From assembly GCA_903914985.1 (NCBI GenBank), contig CAIWRE010000193.1:1-7680 (forward strand): a stretch of DNA of 7,680 nt, read 5' to 3'. The notes below the pieces were generated by a model, which worked only from the letters and a program-made list of their open reading frames with translations, was not told the origin of the DNA and did no database searches. The DNA is from an uncultured beta proteobacterium (GTDB taxonomy: Bacteria; Pseudomonadota; Gammaproteobacteria; Burkholderiales; Burkholderiaceae_C). Positions 1 to 6,731 of this stretch are shown here, one piece after another. The position numbers and the translations under genes are program-made. The first letter of the stretch is position 1; the number at the start of each line of letters is the position of its first letter.

Positions 1-3000
1 ATTTGTCTGCGTTGTAGTCTTGAAACTCGGTGCGGCGGCGTACTTCGGTGCTGGTGAGCAGCTTGAAGGCGCTCATCCGCGTGTCGCCCCGGCCGTCGGT
101 GCTGCTGCTGCGCATGCCCGCCACGGTAAAGGTGCCGTCCGCGTTGAGCCGGTTGTCCTGTGCGCTGGCACTCACCCCGGTGGCCACCACCGCCATGCCG
201 CCATCGAGCAAGGCGTAGTGTGCGGGAAGCAGGGTGTAGTAGCCCGCAGGCAAGGCCGCCGTTGCGCTCAGGTAAATCTGGTCGCCGACTTGCAGGCCGG
301 CGCTGCCGGAGTTGGCGTCCAGCGGGGCCGTTAGACCGCGGAATTGGGGGTTGATGGCGAAGGTGAGAGGAGCTTTACCCTTGCTAAGGTCATCACTCAC
401 ACTCAAGATGTCTTTCGATCCACCGGGGCCAAGGGACACGCCAAATCCATACAGTGATCCACCGCCACCAAGGTCCAAAACCGCCGCGGGATCCGACGCA
501 GTTGCAGCATCTTGAATCACTCTGGGTGCGACGGTACTGATTTTCTTGGCTGGAAGCAGTCGGGAGTCTGCAACCGCCTGTGTACTTGCCGCAAAGGTCG
601 TCGAACTGTTGTTGGTGACAGAACCCACATTATTGAATGAATAGATCCATTCACTACCGTTACTCACAAAGCCAAATGGTACGGTGCCTGCGCCAGCCAC
701 GGAGGTCAAACTGCCCGCTGCGTATTCAACCAATGTATTGGCCTGCAAGAAAATTTGGCCAAAAGGCGCCAACAAACGGCCACCCTGGGTAATCGTATCG
801 GCCTTTAGCGTCAGCGTGCCACCGGCAGACAGAACATCTCCGGCCGCACCTGACTTATGCACGGCCAGTGTTGTCGCTGTGCCAGAGGTGGCCAGTGTGA
901 AATTGCTCAGCGTCGTGGGATACACCTGCGCGGCCGAGATGTCCAAGTTCTTTCCGGTCACAAACGAACCAGCAACAACAGAGCCGCCAGACACGCTTTG
1001 CAGCCGCACATCCCCGGTCGCCACAAGGCTCACATCGTTAAATCCTTGAGTCACGCTGTTACCAACCAAATCGATGGTCTGCGCAGAAACCTCCAGTGCA
1101 AGCCGGCCCGTGCCATACGACCCGGCAGCCAAGCGCAGTGTTTGGTCTGCATCTTTAGAACCCAAACCAAGCGTTACCGACGGCGCAGCAATCAGCATGG
1201 AAGCGTCGGCAGAAGCGCCTAGCGCGCGCAAAACAGGTGCATCCAAACGAATACTGTTGGAACTCTCGAGCAACAGGTCGGGCGCCAGGGTAACGACCTC
1301 CGCACTGCTGAACAACAATTTGCCAAAGCCCCCGCGAGCGAACGAAGGTGTATTCACCAAACCCTTGCCGTTGAAAGACCCATAGGCCGCGGACGATTGC
1401 GGATCGCCAAAGTTCAATCCCGCCAGCCACAGGGTGTTTGCAGCCGCAGTACCAATCTGCAGATCTTTGTCGGTGCCCTTCAATTCAATCTGCAAACTAC
1501 CGCTGCGGGCTGCGTCGCCGCCCGGCTGCCCCACCAGGTCTCCAGCCACCAGCAGCTTGTTGCTTGTCGTGATGGTAATGTTTCCTGCATCGCTTACAAG
1601 CGTTTGCGTCGGCGAAATCAAGGTGCCGTCCACCACGCGGCGACCCATGGCGTTCGCACCACTGACATCGACAATTGCGCCCGGCGCGATTTCAATAGCG
1701 CCTGCGGTCGAAACAACCTTTCCTTTGGAATCCCTGTTGCCCAAGAGCACCGATCCCCCCGCAAGCATTGCACCCTGGCTAACGCCTCGTGCGTCGATCC
1801 AAGTGCGGTCTGAGGTGCCACTGGCATCCAGTACAGCGCCAGATCCAATCCAAATTTTGGGGTCGATTTCAAGGTCGCCGGTATTACTGCCGGTCGCGGT
1901 CAGCAGCAAATCGATTCGCCCGCCAGGAGCATGCACCGCCCCCTCTACCGACAGTGCCTGAACCGCCTGGAGGCTCACGGTGGCACCCGGGTCGGTAGAA
2001 ATACGAGCGCCTGGCTGAATGCGCAGCACCCCTATCGGATCGTCTTGGATTGATTTCGTACCGCCAGCAATGAGCGCGATATTCGCAGAGGGTCTTGCGC
2101 CCAGGGGACCAGCCAAGTCCAATAAGGCCGTTGTTGCCAGGCCCTGCATGGCACCCGATCCATGCAACAGGTAATTGGCGGGCAATACCCAAGACAGCGC
2201 CTGAGGCTGCAAAGCCATGTCGGCCTGTACCGTCAGATTGGCGCTCGCACCGACCGTGTAGCCGGTAAAGCCACCTTGCTGAAAAAATGACGGTGCCAGC
2301 AATAGGTCCTGCACAGAATTAAAGCTCGTCAAAGGCGCGGTTTCCCCTACCCACACATTACGCGCCTTGAGCGTCAGCGTGCCACCCTTGCTCAATCCGT
2401 ATCCTTTGAATCCCTCAGCGGCCACACCTGAGTCTAAATACAGTCCGCCATTCAAACCCGTTGTTACGCCGGGCGAAGGTGCGCTGGCCAGGGTGATGCT
2501 GCCAGCAGCCCCTGCGGTGAGCTTGCCATCGGCGCCCACCCAGGCACCGCCCGAAACGTCAACAGTGGAGCCGGCATTGACTGTCACAAAATTGGCAGTG
2601 ACAGCGAGGCTACCCCCTTTGGTGGCGATCGGCGTAGAAGGAATGCCACTTGCATCGCTGCTCGGATTTACCAAGCCCATGTCGTTAGTCCACCTGCCGG
2701 CAAGGTCCACTTTGGCAAAAGACCCTTCGCTGCCCAAGGTAACGCTGCCATACGGTGCATCCACCACCAGGTTCGCACCGGCACCCTGCACACCCGCGGT
2801 GATCGTTATGTTTTCGAGCGACCCCAAGGTCAGGCGCCCAGCGGAGTTCAATACCAGCGCTGGCGACAGATCGATACCTTGCCTGGTTCGCACCGTCATA
2901 TCGGCAAAGCCAGCTTTGGCCCAGCGGTTCAGGTCAAAGGTGCCTGCTGAATAGGTATCTGTGAATTGCTGAATACGTTCGTCCAGTGCCAAATCATTGG

Positions 3001-4927
3001 CTGTTCCATTACTGTCCCTGAGCACGTCACCCACCACGATTTTGCCGCCCCGAGGCGAATCGGCTGCATTCACATCACGCTGTCGAACACCCGTGCTGGT
3101 AGCGCCTAACAAGGTAGCGCGGGGATCAATCGCAATGGAGGACGGGGCAGTAATGGTGAGCGTGCCCGCACTGGCACCCTGTCGGTACCCCATTTCCAAA
3201 TTCTGGCTGCTATTGGGCAGCATGAACAAACCGTCATAAGCCAGGTCTGCCGGCGCGGTTTGCGCGTCATAGAGCTTGCCGCCCAGCGTAAGCTTGGTAG
3301 TGTTCAAGTACCCGGTTTGGTAATCCACCCATCCACCACTGACATTGATCGAACTGCCCTGTGCGATGCTTACCGACCCATCGGATTTGAAATTGACCGA
3401 GCCGCCTTTGGTGGTGTTTTGCCCCACATTGCGCTCTAAAAGCTTGAGATACCCGCTGGTATCAGCGATCAGCGCGCTGCTGCCCACGGCATCTAAACTG
3501 GTCAAGTCCGCTGCATTGAGCCCGGCGGCAGCCAGCGCCTGCCGACTGTCCAGATAAATTTTTTGCCCTCGCAGCACAGAGTTGCGCAACAGCGGGTTGT
3601 CAGCCAGTTCCGCGCCACGCAACTCAGCGCTGAACACATTGCTCTCCATAGACATTTGGATCGCTGAACCGGACACATCAATGCTGCTGCCAGGCTGCAT
3701 TTCAATACTGGAGCCGCCGACCACTGTTGCTGCTTTCGATGGGTCATCTCGCTGCGCTGTTACCGTGACCTGCCCCCCTGCCGACCGAATGCGTGCACCT
3801 TGTTCCGTGGTGCCCTGCAAAACGATCTGGCTACCAGTCAGCATGACCTGCGATGGCTTGAATGCGGGTGCCACGGTCGCGGTGCTTGTATCACTGAGCA
3901 AGGGGTCGACCTGCGTCTGACTTTGCACGCCAAGAACCAAGGCACCGCCTTTTTTTGCAATGACGCCGTAAGGATCGGTCATCACTTCGCCAACCACTGC
4001 ACCGCCCTGGGCTTTCAAATAAATCGAGCCATTCAAATTGACCGAGGTCGTGGCCGACAGCGTGCCCATCTGATTAACCGCCATGCCCACCATAGTGGCA
4101 TTGCCACGCTGCACATCGATCACACCGCCCACCGTGTTGGTGACGTTGGCAGCTGATGCGGCCATGGCGCTCAAGCCCTGGTCAGAGACTTCAACCTTGA
4201 AGCCACGCATGCTGCTGTCCGAGGGCGCAGCCAAGTACACCTTGCTGCCCGAGGCCATCACCACTTGACCGTCCGGGGCCTTGAGGTCGCCGGCGTTTTG
4301 CACCTGTGGCGCGGTGAGCAAAATAAAGCCGTTTTGTTGCGCGGTAATGGCCGCACGCTGCAAGGCACCGCCATTGGCATCGCCCTGCACCACCACCGCG
4401 CCAGGCATAAAGCCCAGTGCCGGGTCCATAGCAAAAATCGGGTTGGCAGACGGGGTCAAGATGCCGCCCATAAAACGGTCCGGGTCCACGCGCAAACTGC
4501 TGGCCACCAGTGAGTTGACGTTCACTTGCGAGCCCTTGCCAAACACCATGCCGCGCGGGTCGTAGATATAGACCTGGCCATTGGCATTCAACATGCCGTC
4601 GATCTGGGTGGGCGTGAGTGCGCCGCCGGTCACGTTGTTGAGCACGCGCGCGGTGCTGCCGGGCATTTGAAACTGCACAGCGGCGTCTTTGCCGATGTTG
4701 AAACTGTTCCAGTTGAGTACCGTGGCATTGTTGTTCAGCACCACCGACAGCACCGGCTTGGACGCGGTGCCGCTGTTGGGGTTGTAAGTGGCGCCTGCGC
4801 CCGGGGCCGCCCAAACGGGCGCTTGCACCGGCACGGCTTTGGGGTCCAGTGCCAAGGCATTTGTGCACACGAGCGAGCCCGTGGCCAACAAAATGGCAAG
4901 GCTGCAAAGGCAAGAGTGGGTGCGCAT
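1..4927 (-). CDS. TpsA: giant filamentous-haemagglutinin-family exoprotein of a two-partner secretion system (N-terminal 1,642 residues; C-terminus beyond the left edge)
   Basis: I translated the minus strand from the ATG at 4927 and found 1,642 codons with no stop; the frame is still open at base 1. Residues 1-26 look like a Sec signal peptide (hydrophobic AILLATGSLV, likely cleavage after ALA at 24-26). Residues about 45-250 are the TPS domain: NWNSFNIG at 72-79, RVLNNVTGG at 94-102, NANG at 114-117 (the family's NPNG position), YDPRGMVFGKGSQVNV at 122-137 and APQVQNAG at 206-213. The rest is low-complexity Gly/Ser/Ala/Val beta-helix with recurring rungs such as GGSLAVTA, GGTLTLKA and GSSIDVSG. 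From about residue 1522 comes a different, GC-richer module (FAINPQFRGL, LPAGYYTLLPAHYALL) of a kind I recall from very large DUF3739-type exoproteins; that recall is not a search result. After C21 there is no cysteine, as expected of a substrate secreted unfolded. The start is supported by the TAATG overlap with tpsB and by the signal peptide; the Shine-Dalgarno is weak (GGA six bases upstream). Adhesin, biofilm or contact-dependent roles are all possible; any toxic tip would lie outside the window. Confidence 0.93.
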   Translation of the reverse strand, partial: MRTHSCLCSLAILLATGSLVCTNALALDPKAVPVQAPVWAAPGAGATYNPNSGTASKPVLSVVLNNNATVLNWNSFNIGKDAAVQFQMPGSTARVLNNVTGGALTPTQIDGMLNANGQVYIYDPRGMVFGKGSQVNVNSLVASSLRVDPDRFMGGILTPSANPIFAMDPALGFMPGAVVVQGDANGGALQRAAITAQQNGFILLTAPQVQNAGDLKAPDGQVVMASGSKVYLAAPSDSSMRGFKVEVSDQGLSAMAASAANVTNTVGGVIDVQRGNATMVGMAVNQMGTLSATTSVNLNGSIYLKAQGGAVVGEVMTDPYGVIAKKGGALVLGVQSQTQVDPLLSDTSTATVAPAFKPSQVMLTGSQIVLQGTTEQGARIRSAGGQVTVTAQRDDPSKAATVVGGSSIEMQPGSSIDVSGSAIQMSMESNVFSAELRGAELADNPLLRNSVLRGQKIYLDSRQALAAAGLNAADLTSLDAVGSSALIADTSGYLKLLERNVGQNTTKGGSVNFKSDGSVSIAQGSSINVSGGWVDYQTGYLNTTKLTLGGKLYDAQTAPADLAYDGLFMLPNSSQNLEMGYRQGASAGTLTITAPSSIAIDPRATLLGATSTGVRQRDVNAADSPRGGKIVVGDVLRDSNGTANDLALDERIQQFTDTYSAGTFDLNRWAKAGFADMTVRTRQGIDLSPALVLNSAGRLTLGSLENITITAGVQGAGANLVVDAPYGSVTLGSEGSFAKVDLAGRWTNDMGLVNPSSDASGIPSTPIATKGGSLAVTANFVTVNAGSTVDVSGGAWVGADGKLTAGAAGSITLASAPSPGVTTGLNGGLYLDSGVAAEGFKGYGLSKGGTLTLKARNVWVGETAPLTSFNSVQDLLLAPSFFQQGGFTGYTVGASANLTVQADMALQPQALSWVLPANYLLHGSGAMQGLATTALLDLAGPLGARPSANIALIAGGTKSIQDDPIGVLRIQPGARISTDPGATVSLQAVQALSVEGAVHAPGGRIDLLLTATGSNTGDLEIDPKIWIGSGAVLDASGTSDRTWIDARGVSQGAMLAGGSVLLGNRDSKGKVVSTAGAIEIAPGAIVDVSGANAMGRRVVDGTLISPTQTLVSDAGNITITTSNKLLVAGDLVGQPGGDAARSGSLQIELKGTDKDLQIGTAAANTLWLAGLNFGDPQSSAAYGSFNGKGLVNTPSFARGGFGKLLFSSAEVVTLAPDLLLESSNSIRLDAPVLRALGASADASMLIAAPSVTLGLGSKDADQTLRLAAGSYGTGRLALEVSAQTIDLVGNSVTQGFNDVSLVATGDVRLQSVSGGSVVAGSFVTGKNLDISAAQVYPTTLSNFTLATSGTATTLAVHKSGAAGDVLSAGGTLTLKADTITQGGRLLAPFGQIFLQANTLVEYAAGSLTSVAGAGTVPFGFVSNGSEWIYSFNNVGSVTNNSSTTFAASTQAVADSRLLPAKKISTVAPRVIQDAATASDPAAVLDLGGGGSLYGFGVSLGPGGSKDILSVSDDLSKGKAPLTFAINPQFRGLTAPLDANSGSAGLQVGDQIYLSATAALPAGYYTLLPAHYALLDGGMAVVATGVSASAQDNRLNADGTFTVAGMRSSSTDGRGDTRMSAFKLLTSTEVRRRTEFQDYNADK
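801..823 (-). repeat. Copy 1 of a near-identical 23-bp repeat encoding GGTLTLKA in TpsA
   Basis: This copy encodes residues 1369-1376 of TpsA. It matches 2364-2386 at 22 of 23 bases; the single difference is at a third codon position (Leu CTA here, CTC in the other copy). It marks a beta-helix rung of the exoprotein shaft rather than a mobile element. Confidence 0.7.
2364..2386 (-). repeat. Copy 2 of the 23-bp repeat encoding GGTLTLKA in TpsA
   Basis: This copy encodes residues 848-855 of TpsA, 521 codons before the other copy at 801-823. The surrounding protein is only loosely similar (a Ser-Gly-rich stretch, then LSxGGTLTLKA), so the DNA identity is local. Confidence 0.7.
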
Positions 4928-6507
4928 TAAAAGTCCATGCTCAGGCGGCCATGGGCGCGCCAGGTGCCGGCACTGGTGCCGCCGCCGCGCACGTCGCCAT
5001 CAATCAAAGCCTGGGCGGCGTCAAAACTCAGGTTGACACCGCGCGGGCCGCTCACACGCGCGCCCAAGCCCAGGCTCAGCAGGTGGGAGACATCGGCTGC
5101 TGTATCGAGGTTTTGCAGCACTGCGCCCTCGGCAAAAGCCAGGCCACGTATGCGCCAGCCCAGCAGGGAGGCCAGCTTGATGTTGGGGCTGCCAATTTCG
5201 AACGAGGCGCGCAGGGCCTGGTCGCCGGAGCGCTCACCCTCCAGATAGCCGCGCACCGAGTCGGCTCCGCCACCCACGAACTGTTCGCTCGGCAGCAACA
5301 CGCCCGAGGCCAGTTGGCCTTCGACCTTGGCACCCATCGTCCAGTTGGCGTATCCGGGCAGTTCGGTCGTGCCCTGCCAGCCCGCGCGCAGGGCCGCAAA
5401 GCTAGACAAGGCCTGGGCCCGCTTGGCGTCAAACTGGCGGTCGCTGTTACCCAGCATGCCGCGTATGCCAAGTACCAGGTTCACATCGGCCGTCATAGGC
5501 TGGGGCTGGCCCAGCCACATGCCACGGTAGGCCAAAGACAGGGGCAAGTAACGCAATTGGTTCTCGCGCAGACCGCCCACGTCGGACTGCAAGATGTGTT
5601 TGTAGTCTGCACCCCAGGTCAGGGTTTGCATCAGGCCATCTTGCACTCCAAAAGACTGGGCGTACTTGAGGCCTAGGCTGTCAGACGCACCCAAACTTCC
5701 GCCGCCTGCCAGGCTGGCAAACTGGCTGCGCGAGCTGACCAGGTAGGTGGTGAGTGCATTTCCACCGGTACCCAGCGGCACCATGTAGTTGGCCGTGAGC
5801 ACCCCGGTCTCGCTGAGCTGCTCGGGCGAGGTTTGCATGGTCATGCCCAGGCTGTGGCCGGCCTGCCAGAGATTGTCGTAGCGCAGTGCTGCCGACACCC
5901 GGGTGGGCGTGGTGTTGGGCGACTGGCGGTTGGCCACTTCCACAGAGCCGTGCAATGGCAGTTGGTCTTCCACCTCCAGCTGCACTTCTACCGTGCCGGG
6001 CGTTTTGCCCGCCTTCAGCACCGGGGACACCTTAATGTCGGCCGAGCGGTTGACGCTGTCGAGTTGCTGCTGCAAGACCGTGAAGTTAGGCACACGGCCC
6101 TCTTGCGCCTGGTCCAGGCGCCGGGCCACAGCACTGGGCACGGTGTACTGGGCGCCCGTCACGCGCAGGCGCTCGACCGGCGCCTCGGTCACTTGCAACT
6201 GCACCACGCCGCTGTCCACGTTTTGCTCAGGAATCGCCACCACCACCGTGAGGTAGCCAGCGTCCTGGTAGGCCTGGGCCAGGGCGGCGCGGGCGGCTTC
6301 CACGTTTTGGAGGGTTTGGGTCTCGCCCATGTGCTGCATGACCGCGGCTTCAATGGTGTCCACGGCCAGCAGGCTGTTGCCTTTGACCTCAAACTCATAA
6401 ATTGGAAACTGCAAACCCTGCGACGCGCAGGGCGCGGCCAGCGCTGCCAAGCCCAGCAGCACTGCCACCGGCCCACCGCGTCTTGCCAACAGATTCCAAA
6501 AATTCAT
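4927..6507 (-). CDS. TpsB: outer-membrane two-partner secretion transporter (ShlB/FhaC/HecB family)
   Basis: This is a complete 526-residue protein that exports the downstream TpsA across the outer membrane. A signal peptide covers about residues 1-30 (hydrophobic VAVLLGLAALAA, probable cleavage near CASQ). POTRA 1 is about 34-109 (IYEFEVKGNSLL at the start, VQLQVTEAP at the end) and POTRA 2 about 110-181 (VERLRVTGAQ, then DSVNRSADIKVSPVLKAGK and GTVEVQLEVED). The beta-barrel runs from about 185 to the end, with VRGY at 418-421 in GGADSVRGYLEGERSG, the L6 hairpin motif of the Omp85/TpsB superfamily. The last residue is Phe (RLSMDF), as is typical of outer-membrane barrels. The mature form is about 496 residues, shorter than FhaC or ShlB (about 550). 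POTRA 1 begins almost at once after the signal peptide, so there is no space for an FhaC-type plug helix and linker. The stop TAA shares one base with the tpsA ATG, which points to translational coupling in a tpsB-tpsA operon. No good Shine-Dalgarno precedes the ATG at 6507, so the exact start is slightly uncertain. Confidence 0.96.
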   Translation of the reverse strand: MNFWNLLARRGGPVAVLLGLAALAAPCASQGLQFPIYEFEVKGNSLLAVDTIEAAVMQHMGETQTLQNVEAARAALAQAYQDAGYLTVVVAIPEQNVDSGVVQLQVTEAPVERLRVTGAQYTVPSAVARRLDQAQEGRVPNFTVLQQQLDSVNRSADIKVSPVLKAGKTPGTVEVQLEVEDQLPLHGSVEVANRQSPNTTPTRVSAALRYDNLWQAGHSLGMTMQTSPEQLSETGVLTANYMVPLGTGGNALTTYLVSSRSQFASLAGGGSLGASDSLGLKYAQSFGVQDGLMQTLTWGADYKHILQSDVGGLRENQLRYLPLSLAYRGMWLGQPQPMTADVNLVLGIRGMLGNSDRQFDAKRAQALSSFAALRAGWQGTTELPGYANWTMGAKVEGQLASGVLLPSEQFVGGGADSVRGYLEGERSGDQALRASFEIGSPNIKLASLLGWRIRGLAFAEGAVLQNLDTAADVSHLLSLGLGARVSGPRGVNLSFDAAQALIDGDVRGGGTSAGTWRAHGRLSMDF

Positions 6508-6609
6508 TCAACTGGCGCACAAAGCGCTTCCAAAGTTTGTTTGTCCGGCAAAGCCTGGCACTGGGCTGCACTCACCCGAGGTAAGCGCAGCACGCTGCCT
6601 GCTACACGA

Positions 6610-6633
6610 CAACAGCGCCCGAGGGCGCTGTTG
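6610..6633. repeat. GC-rich perfect inverted repeat, possible terminator or attenuator stem
   Basis: The arms are CAACAGCGCCC and GGGCGCTGTTG, perfect over 11 bp and separated by only two bases (GA). In RNA this would give a very stable hairpin with about nine pairs and a short CG-closed loop on either strand. Neither side has a T-run (GTCGTGTAG on the minus side, CTATGCTTA on the plus side), so it is not a textbook intrinsic terminator. It lies 103 bp upstream of the tpsB ATG, where it could attenuate read-through or stabilise a transcript end. Confidence 0.5.
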
Positions 6634-6701
6634 CTATGCTTAGAGCATTTCTCCTTCCGTACACCAGAGACCAGGACTGCAATTGCGGTCAGGCAAATAC
6701 A

Positions 6702-6721
6702 GCACCCAGGCACTGGTGTGC
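6702..6721 (-). terminator. Possible weak terminator hairpin after the PstS-like gene
   Basis: Eleven bases after the TAA, the minus strand reads GCAC-A-CCAG, loop TGC, CTGG-GTGC: an eight-pair stem with one bulged A. It is followed by TGTATTTG, which is only partly T-rich. The position fits a terminator for the PstS-like gene, but the short tail and bulge make it weak; it could instead be a processing or attenuation hairpin that lets some transcription continue into tpsBA. Confidence 0.35.
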
Positions 6722-6731
6722 GTTTGAACGA

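Larger units (their letters stand above)
6508..6731 (-). promoter_or_regulatory. Intergenic region upstream of tpsB, probable location of the tpsBA promoter or leader
   Basis: This 224-bp stretch separates the PstS-like gene from tpsB on the minus strand. It holds two inverted repeats (6702-6721 and 6610-6633) and the Shine-Dalgarno-like GGAAGGAG at 6651-6658. I looked for sigma-70 elements: TTGCAG around 6685-6680 is the best -35-like hexamer, but the bases about 17 further on (near TACGGA) are a poor -10, so no promoter can be called. Whether tpsB has its own promoter here or is read through from the PstS-like gene cannot be settled from the sequence. Confidence 0.35.

Noticed and set aside
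2367..2954. 195-codon plus-strand frame, and similar Pro/Ser/Val-rich frames at 684-1049 and 1434-1961
   Set aside because: They mirror the repetitive codons of the tpsA shaft and show neither ribosome-binding sites nor protein-family features.
4191..4913. 240-codon minus-strand frame within tpsA
   Set aside because: It is out of frame with the TPS-domain translation, is Gln/Arg/His-rich, and has no motif; the true frame starts at 4927 and has the TPS signatures.
1..4927. Contact-dependent inhibition toxin (CdiA) interpretation of the exoprotein
   Set aside because: The C-terminal toxin region and any immunity gene would lie beyond the left edge. The visible part shows no CdiA-specific marker, so only the general TpsA call is supported.
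4849..5676. 275-codon open frame on the plus strand
   Set aside because: It is antisense to the tpsB 3' end and the tpsA start, has low-complexity Ala/Gln/Gly/His composition and no motif; tpsB on the other strand has clear family signatures throughout.
6680..6705. Possible Pho box (CTGTATT then CTGACCG on the minus strand) upstream of tpsB
   Set aside because: The two half-sites match CTGTCAT poorly and are spaced 10 rather than 11 bases apart, so they do not support PhoB control.
6504..6713. 69-codon minus-strand frame ending in an ATGA overlap with the tpsB start
   Set aside because: The overlap is attractive, but the start is a GTG without a ribosome-binding site inside the weak hairpin, the frame runs through the 6610-6633 inverted repeat, and the Cys/Lys/Arg-rich product resembles nothing I know. 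It is probably chance.
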